The position numbers and the translations under genes are program-made. From positions 1-9,249 of the forward strand of contig CAZFWV010000275.1 in assembly GCA_964522605.1 (NCBI GenBank): a stretch of 9,249 nucleotides of DNA. The letters run 5' to 3'. Under the pieces are notes generated by a model, which worked only from the letters and a program-made list of their open reading frames with translations, did not search any database and had not been told where the DNA came from. The stretch is from CAVZLD01 sp964522605 (GTDB lineage: Bacteria; Planctomycetota; Planctomycetia; Pirellulales; Pirellulaceae). This document shows positions 1 through 5,885 of this stretch, piece after piece (position 1 is the first letter of the stretch; every line of letters begins with the position of its first letter).

Positions 1-95
1 TGGATCGGGTCTGCTACCAACGAGCCTGTCAGATTTTCAACAGGCCAGGGTGGAGTGCGTTGCCCGCTCCGCCCTCCCCGGCCGCTGCGCGTCCG

Positions 96-117
96 ACCCT
101 CCCGCGTGCGGGAGGGT
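96..117. repeat. perfect 10-bp inverted repeat (hairpin)
   Basis: The arms accctcccgc (96-105) and gcgggagggt (108-117) are exact reverse complements separated by 2 bases. As RNA this gives a 9-bp GC-rich stem with a CGUG loop. No T-run follows, so it is not a textbook intrinsic terminator. It could be a REP-like intergenic palindrome or a transcript-end hairpin of a gene left of the window. Confidence 0.7.
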
Positions 118-136
118 GAAGAAACTCCGTTCGACC

Positions 137-157
137 CAGCAACTTAAAGGCTGCACG
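137..157 (+). repeat. dispersed repeat family 1, copy A
   Basis: The core CAGCAACTTAAAGGCTGCAC plus a final G recurs at 195-214 (same strand, 16 of 20 identical) and on the opposite strand at 3189-3209 (18 of 21 identical). All differences in these cores are transitions. The octamer cgccctcc follows it at 156-163, as it does copy B. Function unknown. Confidence 0.6.
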
Positions 158-194
158 CCCTCCGAGCGGGAAAATGCATTAACCTCTTATGAGC

Positions 195-214
195 CAGCAA
201 CTCAAAAACTGCGC
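195..214 (+). repeat. dispersed repeat family 1, copy B
   Basis: CAGCAACTCAAAAACTGCGC matches copy A at 16 of 20 positions, with transitions only. It lies 58 bp after copy A and ends 23 bp before the annotated ATG of the beta-helix gene, so it may be in that gene's 5' leader. The octamer cgccctcc follows at 217-224. Confidence 0.55.
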
Positions 215-237
215 CTCGCCCTCCGCGAAAGAAACCG

Positions 238-1680
238 ATGCCTACCGAACTGCGAAAGCGTTTTCTGATGTATATCCTCCGTCTGTGTCAAGACAATCAT
301 CGCGATCGATTCTGTGGTGACGTGCCGTGTGCCTCGATCGTCCGAACGCTGCTTGTCGTCTCTCTGAATGTACTCGCCTTGATTCCGGCGGTCTCGCAGG
401 GTGCCACGTTGGAGGTGGGGCCCGGCAAGAAGTTCGAACGAATTGAAGAGGCGAATCAGGTGGCGGAGCCGGGCGATGTGATTCAGGTCTATCCGCGTCG
501 GGAGGGAAAGCCTTATGAGCAAACCGCGGTATTTGTGACGCAGCCTGATCTGACGTTCCGTGCGATGCCAGCGGAGGGTGCAGATTACGTTTCGATCTCC
601 GGTTCCGGATTCGATTACAGCGGGCGCGGTCGGACGCCGCGAGCGATCTTCCAATTCAACCGCGGCAGCGACAATTGCGTCGTCGAAGGGTTTGAGTTGA
701 GTGGGGCGCACAACACGAGTCACAACGGGGCCGGTGTGCGGATCAACCAGGCAAATGACGTCATCGTCCGTCGATGTAACATCCACGATAACGACATGGG
801 GATCATGTCGGGCGGCGACGGATCATTAGAGACAGGCAGGAATCAACAGATCGAAGCCTGCCGCGTACATCACAACGGCTCGCTCGATGATCCGGGATAC
901 AACCACAATTTCTATCTGGGTGGGACGAGTGTCACGATCCGCTTTTGTGATGTTGCGGCGAGCCTGACCGGACATAACGTGAAGAGTCGCGCTCATTTCA
1001 CCCGCGTGGAGTATTCCTACATCCATGATTCGGCGAACCGCGAATTCGATCTGGTGGATGCTGCCGATACGGCTCGCCCCGCCAGTCACGCGGTCATTCT
1101 CGGCTGCATCCTCGTCAAGGATCCGAAATGCCGGGGTAACCGAGCGTTGGTCCATTTTGGCCAGGATGGCGGCGGATCGCACGACGGAACGCTGTATTTC
1201 GTGCACAATTCGGTCGTGCATCCGTTCGTTTCGCCGCTCGTTGAGCTCTCGACGGATGGGGCCCGGGCCGTTTTGATCGGGAATGTAGTCTCCGACGGCG
1301 GAGCGAATCAGTATAATCAGAGAGTTGTCGGGACCAGCGGGGGGGCCAATTCCTCGCGGGTTACCGGCCATTCGAACTGGTTCAGTGGCGGCTTCACGCT
1401 GGTCGGTGGGGCCGGACTGGATCCCGCAACCAACTCCTTCCAACGTATACACCCCGTATTTGAGAATCCGCTGCAACACGACTTCCGGCTGACCAACGCC
1501 CTCTCCGATCAGGCAATCGCCCCGTATTCGGCGGCCGACCTGGATCTGCCGCAGACTCCGGGAACCGTCCCGCTGGAGGGCGAGCGGCCCTTGAAATGGC
1601 AATACCGACATCCCGCTTCCGCCCAGCCGCGTCAGGATGGTCAGAAGCTGACGCTGGGAGCAATTGAAACGACACAGTGA
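238..1680 (+). CDS. exported right-handed parallel beta-helix repeat protein
   Basis: A 480-residue protein of the pectate-lyase-like beta-helix superfamily. Residues about 36-56 are a signal-peptide-like hydrophobic stretch (TLLVVSLNVLALIPAVSQGA) with possible cleavage after S53 or A56, so the mature protein should be outside the cytoplasm. Short Val/Ile/Asn-rich strands suited to beta-helix rungs follow (VIVRRCNIHDN, VTIRFCDV, VEYSYIHD, LYFVHNSVV, VLIGNVV). Conserved-looking motifs are HNFYLGG (223-229), GHNVKSRA (245-252) and REFDLVDA (268-275); I recall GHN-KSRA-type motifs from uncharacterised bacterial beta-helix proteins. Such folds often bind or cleave polysaccharides, but I cannot identify a catalytic set or substrate. 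The start is uncertain: ATG 238 leaves an unusually long n-region, ATG 268 is possible, and GTG 322 would give a more normal signal peptide. No strong Shine-Dalgarno precedes any of them. The next gene starts 204 bp downstream. Confidence 0.85.
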   Translation: MPTELRKRFLMYILRLCQDNHRDRFCGDVPCASIVRTLLVVSLNVLALIPAVSQGATLEVGPGKKFERIEEANQVAEPGDVIQVYPRREGKPYEQTAVFVTQPDLTFRAMPAEGADYVSISGSGFDYSGRGRTPRAIFQFNRGSDNCVVEGFELSGAHNTSHNGAGVRINQANDVIVRRCNIHDNDMGIMSGGDGSLETGRNQQIEACRVHHNGSLDDPGYNHNFYLGGTSVTIRFCDVAASLTGHNVKSRAHFTRVEYSYIHDSANREFDLVDAADTARPASHAVILGCILVKDPKCRGNRALVHFGQDGGGSHDGTLYFVHNSVVHPFVSPLVELSTDGARAVLIGNVVSDGGANQYNQRVVGTSGGANSSRVTGHSNWFSGGFTLVGGAGLDPATNSFQRIHPVFENPLQHDFRLTNALSDQAIAPYSAADLDLPQTPGTVPLEGERPLKWQYRHPASAQPRQDGQKLTLGAIETTQ

Positions 1681-1884
1681 GCCAGATCGAGGCACTTCCG
1701 GCTGCTAAAACCTCCATCTATTCGCCGAAACCGACTAGATTGGAGATTGGGTCCCTGGCGTGCAAGTGGAAGGCCGGTGGCTTCGAGATCAAAAGCATTA
1801 ACAGAATGCCAAGCGGCAATCGGGCGAAACGCCAAGTGTTGTGGTGGACCGGCCCGACTAGATTGACCGAGTGAGGTAGTGTCG
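1681..1884. other. spacer with a 12-bp direct repeat
   Basis: The 12-mer ccgactagattg occurs exactly at 1731-1742 and again at 1854-1865, 123 bp apart. The second copy lies about 20 bp before the start of the downstream gene. I see no clear promoter or terminator. A 65-codon frame (GTG 1677 to TGA 1874) spans the spacer, but I do not consider it a demonstrated gene. Confidence 0.5.
1873..1877 (+). promoter_or_regulatory. ribosome binding site that selects ATG 1885
   Basis: GAGGT at 1873-1877 lies 7 bases before ATG 1885, a good Shine-Dalgarno distance. The GTG at 1879 in the same frame is only 1 base after it, so ATG 1885 is the better start. Confidence 0.6.
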
Positions 1885-3162
1885 ATGGTTCGATCGGATG
1901 AACACGCTCCGAGTTCCACGTTGGCTCGAGCACGCGGAAATGACGACCGATGGGATTGTGCAGGGGAAATCTGGCAGGTCAGTACGCCGACTGCTCGTGA
2001 ACTGTTCCTCCGTTGTTCTGCGACTGGGCGCGATCTAGCGGACCAATCCGCCGAGGCCCAGGCCCAGCGGATCTACGGTTGCCTGCCGCAGATCCTGGAT
2101 CGTGTGGGTGCCGGATTGGGCGATCTGCTGTGGGAACGTGTTTTCTTTCGTGATCTGATCGGTGATCACGATGCGTTCCAGACGATACGCCACGCTGCCT
2201 ACGCGCAAGCACAAGTTTCCGAGGCGCAGCTGCCGCTCATCTCGTGCCTGGGGCAGCCGCCCTGTGCTGCCGGTCGAGCCTTAGAGCTGCAGGCTTACGT
2301 TGTGATTCCCAAGTCCGCCGATGCCGTGCGGATTGAGACGATTCCGGCGACCCCGACGCAGCCGCGAGCCAAACTGTTGGAAGTCGATGGATACCAGCAC
2401 CTCTACGTGGCGGCGTTCGGCGGACTTCGATCGGAGGCCCAGTCGGTGACGGATTTTTCTGAGCAGTGTGACAGCATGTTTCGTGATGCGGGTCAGACAA
2501 TGCTCAATCAACAGTCCACGTTCCTCCATGTGCTGCGGACATGGTGTTACCTGGTCGATATTGACCGCGATTACGATTCGTTCAACGCGTCGCGCAATCA
2601 GTTCTTCAAAGCAGAAAGCATTACCCGCCTGCCGGCCAGCACCGGAATTGGAGCGGGCCTGTTGCCGCCAGGGAATTGGTGCGGCATGGACCTCTACGCG
2701 TTATTGAATCCGCAAGGGGCCACGATTGAGATCATGCATGCCTCGACGCTCAACGAAGCGCCAGAATACGGCTCCTCATTCTCGCGTGGCATGAAGCTCG
2801 TTCTTCCCGGCAAGACGGTCCTGTTTATTTCCGGTACCGCAAGTGTCGATGAAGCCGGTGCGACGGTGCATGTCGGCGACGCGCGCAAGCAAATCGAGCG
2901 GATGTTGTTGAATGTGCGCGAACTGCTGACACCTCAGGGCGCAACTTTTGCCGATGTTGTGCAGGGGATTACCTATCTGAAATGCTTGGATGATTTCGAA
3001 CTCTTTAACGAAATCCTCGAACAGCACGACCTGACGCAGATGCCCAACTCAATCGTTGTGGCCGACGTTTGCCGACCCGAGTTGCTGTGCGAGATCGAAA
3101 TGATCGCGGTCTTACCCAGCCGCGGCGCGCACGTGGAGTCCATCCTGCGCTTCGGCGAATAG
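1885..3162 (+). CDS. chorismatase-like protein (FkbO/Hyg5/XanB2 branch of the RidA-like fold)
   Basis: A 425-residue protein, probably cytosolic. Its C-terminal half carries the chorismatase pattern in order: RTWCY (218-222), FNASR (233-237), LPASTGIGAG (249-258), YG...FSRGM (295-303), LFISGTAS (313-320), HVGDARKQ (329-336) and CRPELLCEIE (396-405). Known members hydrolyse chorismate to a dihydroxycyclohexadiene acid (FkbO) or to 3- or 4-hydroxybenzoate (Hyg5, XanB2). From memory of that literature, the catalytic Glu lies in the terminal EIE motif (here E403), and hydroxybenzoate-forming enzymes have a Gly in FISGT and a Cys seven residues before that Glu; both are present (G317, C396). The N-terminal 200 residues are more divergent, and the protein is longer than the roughly 340 residues usual for the family. 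Databases may label it simply RidA or endoribonuclease L-PSP. The family call is strong; the exact reaction is inference. There is no obvious operon partner. Confidence 0.75.
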   Translation: MVRSDEHAPSSTLARARGNDDRWDCAGEIWQVSTPTARELFLRCSATGRDLADQSAEAQAQRIYGCLPQILDRVGAGLGDLLWERVFFRDLIGDHDAFQTIRHAAYAQAQVSEAQLPLISCLGQPPCAAGRALELQAYVVIPKSADAVRIETIPATPTQPRAKLLEVDGYQHLYVAAFGGLRSEAQSVTDFSEQCDSMFRDAGQTMLNQQSTFLHVLRTWCYLVDIDRDYDSFNASRNQFFKAESITRLPASTGIGAGLLPPGNWCGMDLYALLNPQGATIEIMHASTLNEAPEYGSSFSRGMKLVLPGKTVLFISGTASVDEAGATVHVGDARKQIERMLLNVRELLTPQGATFADVVQGITYLKCLDDFELFNEILEQHDLTQMPNSIVVADVCRPELLCEIEMIAVLPSRGAHVESILRFGE

Positions 3163-3188
3163 TCTTGCCTGCCTCGCTCCACAGAGTT

Positions 3189-3209
3189 CGTGCGGCTTTT
3201 AAGCTGCTG
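3189..3209 (-). repeat. dispersed repeat family 1, copy C (reverse orientation)
   Basis: The reverse complement of this 21-base segment matches copy A (137-157) at 18 of 21 positions, with transitions only. It lies 27 bp after the stop of the chorismatase-like gene, so copies occur both before and after genes. Confidence 0.6.
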
Positions 3210-3238
3210 ACTCGAGAACAACTTCGGCAATTGGGTGC

Positions 3239-3315
3239 CTGGGGTCGAGACGCGAGGAACGAGCGTCGAGCCCCCAGCCGTGTGACCTCGGGGCTCGCTG
3301 CGCTCGCCCCCAGCC
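3239..3315. repeat. GC-rich hairpin and direct-repeat block
   Basis: Bases 3239-3277 can fold into an imperfect hairpin: ctgggg (3239-3244) pairs with ccccag (3272-3277), and gacgc (3249-3253) pairs with gcgtc (3263-3267), around a 4x4 internal loop. The 10-mer gcccccagcc is repeated exactly at 3270-3279 and 3306-3315. The segment between them contains gctcgc twice around tgc. It could act as a transcript-end structure for the upstream gene, but no T-run follows; a dispersed intergenic repeat is equally likely. Confidence 0.5.
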
Positions 3316-3408
3316 ATCCTCGTTGGAAAACAACGAAGTCATTCTTGAGTCATCGCGTAGAGGAAAAGTAACCAGATTCGACGGAGCGTACCGGATCGGC
3401 ACCGACGA

Positions 3409-3450
3409 ATCCGCGGCCATCCGTCTTTTCCGCTGGATCCGCGGTTCCTT
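3409..3450 (-). repeat. dispersed repeat family 2 (AAGGAACCRCGGAT-N12-ACGGATG), reverse copy
   Basis: Read on the minus strand, this 42-base segment aligns without gaps to 5745-5786 on the plus strand, with about 28 of 42 identical. The fixed parts are AAGGAACC, CGGAT, ACGGATG and a terminal GAT. I recall degenerate ACGGATG-type repeats as common in planctomycete and other bacterial intergenic DNA. Confidence 0.55.
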
Positions 3451-3640
3451 TTCTTGATCTTGGGTTCCGCTCGACCGATGCCTAACGACCAGGGCGAGGC
3501 CCGAGGCGACGATTTCTGTCTCGGACCCGCCGACGCCTTTGGCTTGCCGTTAAACGAGTTGTCTGTGCTCATCGACGCTTCCGGCTTGCTCGGCTACCCG
3601 AATTGCCCTTCTCCGCGGAAACTCCAATTTAGGGCTTGCT

Positions 3641-3663
3641 TTTTTTGACGGATAGTCAACAAT
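3641..3663. promoter_or_regulatory. candidate TetR operator 1 (autoregulation)
   Basis: TTGAC (3645-3649) and GTCAA (3655-3659) form a perfect 5-bp inverted repeat with a 5-base spacer, preceded by a T-run. It ends 12 bases before ATG 3672 of the TetR gene. The 19-mer TTTTTTGACG-N4-GTCAA is shared with 4419-4437 at 16 of 19 positions. TetR-family dimers typically bind such palindromes next to their own gene. Confidence 0.7.
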
Positions 3664-3671
3664 TTGTCGAT

Positions 3672-4406
3672 ATGAGTACCTTGACGCGAAAACAGCGCGA
3701 AATTCGCGACCGGGAGGGACGGATCCTCGAGGTGGCGCGACCCATGTTGCTCAAGGACGGTTACCACGGGTTGGGCATGGAGCGGATCGCGCGGGCGCTC
3801 GATTACGCAAAGGGCACGATCTACAACCACTTTAGCTGCAAGGAAGAAGTCATCATCGCGCTGGCCATCCAGACGATGGAGAAGCGGACGGAATTGTTTC
3901 AGCGCGCGGCGACGTTCGCCGGACGATCGCGAGAGCGAGGCGTGGCGATGGGCGTCGCCGACGAATTGTTCGTTCTGCTGTACCCGGACCATTTCCACAC
4001 GGAACTGATCCTCCACAACAGCTCAATTCGGCAGAAAACTTCGCGAGAAAGACGCTCTGTCATGCGCGCCTGTGAGCAACGATGCATCGGCATCGTGGCT
4101 GGAGTCGTTCGGGATGGCATCGCGGCAGGAGATCTCGTGCTGCCCGCGGGGACGACTCCCGAAGAACTTGTCTTCGGGCTTTGGTCCTTGGATCTCGGGT
4201 CATTCACAATCCTGACGACGAGCGATGACCTGCCGGAGATGGGGATTCGCGATCCGTGGCGCGTCCTGCGCGAAGCGCAGCATCGCATGCTCGATGGCTA
4301 CCAATGGAAACCTTTATCAGCGGAACACGACTACGGGCGCGTCCGTACCCGCGTTTTGCAGGAGATTTTCCCCGATGAATCCCAGTCGCTCCCGACGCTC
4401 CTGTAA
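3672..4406 (+). CDS. TetR/AcrR-family transcriptional repressor
   Basis: A 244-residue regulator. The N-terminal DNA-binding domain is clear: a first helix (about 5-29, RKQREIRDREGRILEVARP) followed by a helix-turn-helix at about 33-54 (GLGMERIARALDYAKGTIYNHF) with the family hallmarks KGTIYNHF and KEE. The remaining roughly 180 residues would be the ligand-binding and dimerisation domain, which is divergent and does not reveal the ligand. ATG 3672 gives the usual TetR N-terminal length; a TTG at 3636 in the same frame would read through the operator and is unlikely. No Shine-Dalgarno is visible. Its position directly before adaptor and RND genes, and the matching palindromes before both it and the adaptor gene, indicate a local repressor of the pump, presumably released when a pump substrate binds. 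Confidence 0.92.
   Translation: MSTLTRKQREIRDREGRILEVARPMLLKDGYHGLGMERIARALDYAKGTIYNHFSCKEEVIIALAIQTMEKRTELFQRAATFAGRSRERGVAMGVADELFVLLYPDHFHTELILHNSSIRQKTSRERRSVMRACEQRCIGIVAGVVRDGIAAGDLVLPAGTTPEELVFGLWSLDLGSFTILTTSDDLPEMGIRDPWRVLREAQHRMLDGYQWKPLSAEHDYGRVRTRVLQEIFPDESQSLPTLL
4361..4364 (+). promoter_or_regulatory. possible ribosome binding site for the adaptor gene
   Basis: GGAG lies 10 bases before ATG 4375, inside the 3' end of tetR. It supports the 4375 start and translational coupling. It competes with the alternative that translation starts at a TTG beyond operator 2. Confidence 0.45.
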
Positions 4407-5721
4407 TTTTTTTGCCCATTTTTTGACGCTTCGTCAAAAATTGACCCGCGGTCGATTGGCGAAGGGGCTTGCGGCCGTCTTCGTCACCGGAGCGATCGGA
4501 GCGCTGGGGGCCACGTGGCATGAAGCGCCGGCTCCATCCGGGACGGTCCAGCAGGCGCGCAGCGTGCCGGTCGAGGTCATCCCGGTGGCTCCGGCGACGT
4601 CGTGGCCTCGCGTTCGAACGTTTACCGGAGTGATTCGCGCCCGGCGGACGGCGGATCTGAGTTTCCCGCGGCTCGAGCGTCTGATCGAGCTGCTCGTGGA
4701 TGAGGGCGACAAGGTGGCGACCGGCCAGGTTCTGGCTCGTTTGGATACGACGGAACTCGACGCGCAGCGGAGGGAGGTCCAGGCGCAGCTTGAGGCCGCC
4801 GTGGCCGAATTGCACGAGTTGGAGAACGGTCCTCGCGAACAAACGATCGACGCGGCGCGCGCCGAAGTGGCGGAGTTGGAATCGATGCTCCAGTTGGCCG
4901 AAGCACGTCAGCAGCGGAAGTCGCAACTGGTGGAGAAGCGCGTCGTTTCGGTTGAGGATTTTGACACAAGCCGGTTTACGGAAGCGGCGTCACGAGCGCG
5001 TTTGCTGGCGGCCCGACATCGATTGGCGGAGCTCGAAGCCGGTACACGGGCGGAGCAACTGGCTGCCCAGCGTGCCGAATTGCGTCGTCTGGAGGGAACT
5101 CTGGCTCGTCTCGAAGCGCAGCGGGAAGACAGCGAACTCAACGCTCCCTTTGCCGGCACCATCGGGCGTCGGTATCTCGACGAAGGCGCTGTGCCACAAC
5201 CGGGCACGCCCGTCTTACGACTGGTCGAAACCGGTGTCCTGGAATCGGTGATAGGTGTTCCCAATGAACGGATGGACGCTTTCACGTCACAGTGTCGCGT
5301 CACGCTCTCCGTCGGGGACCGATTGCTGGATGCCGAGTTGGCGGCAGTGCTTCCGGAATTGGACGACGCCACACGAACTCGCAAGCTGGTGTTCCGACTG
5401 AACGAATCCGCAAACGATCTGGCTCCAGGCCAACTTGTGCGACTCGAGGTGGCCGAACCGGTCGAACAGGACGGATTCTGGGTTCCCGTTTCCACACTCG
5501 TTCGCAGCGGACGTGGTCTCTGGTCAGTTTACCGCCTGAGTGAATCGGAGGATGGTCTCGGGTGGGTCAGCGAGCGGTGTGATGTGGAGATCTTGTTGAG
5601 CGAAGCCGACCGTGCACTCGTGCGCGGCACACTTCAATCCGGTGACCAGGTCATCGCGAGTGGAACGCATCGAATTGTCAACGGTCAATCGGTCCAGGTT
5701 TCGAGCGACTTGGGAGATTGA
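4375..5721 (+). CDS. RND efflux periplasmic adaptor subunit (HlyD/AcrA family)
   Basis: A 448-residue membrane-fusion protein linking an RND pump to an outer-membrane channel. From ATG 4375 it has a basic N-terminus, a membrane anchor at about 31-49 (GLAAVFVTGAIGALG), a first lipoyl half at 93-125 (DLSFPRLERLIELLVDEGDKV, ending ARLD), a long alpha-helical hairpin at 126-253, a second lipoyl half at 256-284 (NAPFAGTIGRRYLDEGAVPQ), then beta-barrel and membrane-proximal domains. The hairpin contains two similar halves (GPREQTIDAARAEVAELE and GTRAEQLAAQRAELRRLE), common in this family. ATG 4375 overlaps tetR by 32 bases and has GGAG upstream, but then operator 2 is coding. TTG 4441 or TTG 4456 would still leave the anchor and place the start after the operator. 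The RND gene follows after 164 bp. Confidence 0.92.
   Translation: MNPSRSRRSCNFFAHFLTLRQKLTRGRLAKGLAAVFVTGAIGALGATWHEAPAPSGTVQQARSVPVEVIPVAPATSWPRVRTFTGVIRARRTADLSFPRLERLIELLVDEGDKVATGQVLARLDTTELDAQRREVQAQLEAAVAELHELENGPREQTIDAARAEVAELESMLQLAEARQQRKSQLVEKRVVSVEDFDTSRFTEAASRARLLAARHRLAELEAGTRAEQLAAQRAELRRLEGTLARLEAQREDSELNAPFAGTIGRRYLDEGAVPQPGTPVLRLVETGVLESVIGVPNERMDAFTSQCRVTLSVGDRLLDAELAAVLPELDDATRTRKLVFRLNESANDLAPGQLVRLEVAEPVEQDGFWVPVSTLVRSGRGLWSVYRLSESEDGLGWVSERCDVEILLSEADRALVRGTLQSGDQVIASGTHRIVNGQSVQVSSDLGD
4419..4442. promoter_or_regulatory. candidate TetR operator 2 (efflux genes)
   Basis: The arms tttttgacg (4420-4428) and cgtcaaaaa (4432-4440) are a perfect 9-bp inverted repeat around ctt. 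Aligned to operator 1, bases 4419-4442 match 3641-3663 and the following base at 20 of 24 positions. It starts 12 bases after the tetR stop codon. A TGTAAT at 4402-4407 could be the -10 element of an internal promoter just upstream, but I see no matching -35. The T-run precedes the palindrome, so it is not a plus-strand intrinsic terminator. Confidence 0.72.
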
Positions 5722-5885
5722 TTGAATGGCCGACCGCCGGAAAGAAGGAACCACGGATGTTACGGGTGTTACGGATGAGCACCGATGGATCTGGGGATCG
5801 CCGCAGAGTTTTGTCGCATACGAGGCATCTCCGAATTTGCCGAACAATCGATGCGAAGAATTTGATCTGACCTAGGTGCCCCCCC
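5722..5885. other. spacer between adaptor and pump genes
   Basis: This 164-bp gap is long for a two-gene efflux operon and contains a family 2 repeat (5745-5786). I see no convincing promoter or terminator, so adaptor and pump may still be co-transcribed. The bases AGGTG (5874-5878), 7 bases before ATG 5886, are a modest Shine-Dalgarno match for the pump gene. Confidence 0.5.
5745..5786 (+). repeat. dispersed repeat family 2, forward copy
   Basis: It contains AAGGAACCACGGAT, 12 bases, then ACGGATG, and is internally repetitive (cggatgtta, cgggtgtta, cggatgagc, ccgatggat). It aligns ungapped with the reverse copy at 3409-3450. It sits inside the efflux gene cluster, between adaptor and pump. 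Confidence 0.6.

Larger units (their letters stand above)
1..237. other. non-coding, repeat-rich upstream spacer
   Basis: I see no convincing gene here; the short frames that cross it have no recognisable protein character. The stretch holds a perfect inverted repeat (96-117), two copies of a CAGCAACTTAAA-type repeat (137-157 and 195-214), and the octamer cgccctcc three times (70-77, 156-163, 217-224). A weak 6-bp inverted repeat (24-29 with 40-45) lies near the left edge. It may include the 3' end of an upstream transcription unit and the promoter of the beta-helix gene, but no clear -35/-10 pair stands out. Confidence 0.6.
3163..3640. other. long repeat-filled spacer without a supported gene
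   Basis: This spacer holds a family 1 repeat in reverse orientation (3189-3209), a GC-rich hairpin and direct-repeat block (3239-3315) and a family 2 repeat (3409-3450). From about 3460 to 3630 I see nothing recognisable: short open frames cross it, but their translations look like non-coding composition. The last bases lead into the T-run of the operator in front of the TetR gene. Confidence 0.6.

Noticed and set aside
24..45. gcctgt/acaggc inverted repeat at the left edge as a terminator or attachment site
   Set aside because: Only 6 bp with a 10-base loop and no T-run; too weak without the neighbouring sequence.
202..786. 194-codon minus-strand frame opposite the start of the beta-helix gene
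   Set aside because: Antisense shadow with no protein-like domains and no start signal.
826..1695. 289-codon open frame on the minus strand opposite the beta-helix gene
   Set aside because: Its translation has no recognisable domain and it is fully antisense to a gene with a signal peptide and beta-helix motifs; it is a shadow of that gene's codon composition.
1731..1865. CRISPR-like array from the repeated 12-mer
   Set aside because: Only two short copies, 123 bp apart, with no regular spacer pattern and no cas genes.
1885..3162. Calling this gene a plain RidA enamine deaminase
   Set aside because: RidA proteins are about 130 residues; this protein is 425 residues and shows the ordered motif set of chorismatases, so only the fold relation to RidA is kept.
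3454..3648. 64-codon plus-strand frame in the spacer before tetR
   Set aside because: No homology that I recognise, no ribosome binding site, and it runs into the T-run of operator 1.
4419..4440. Palindrome after tetR read as an intrinsic terminator
   Set aside because: On the plus strand the T-run precedes the stem rather than following it, and the same motif recurs upstream of tetR, which fits an operator far better.
4204..4926. 240-codon minus-strand frame across the tetR-adaptor junction
   Set aside because: Arg/His-rich, low-complexity translation typical of antisense frames in GC-rich genes; it also crosses the operator region.
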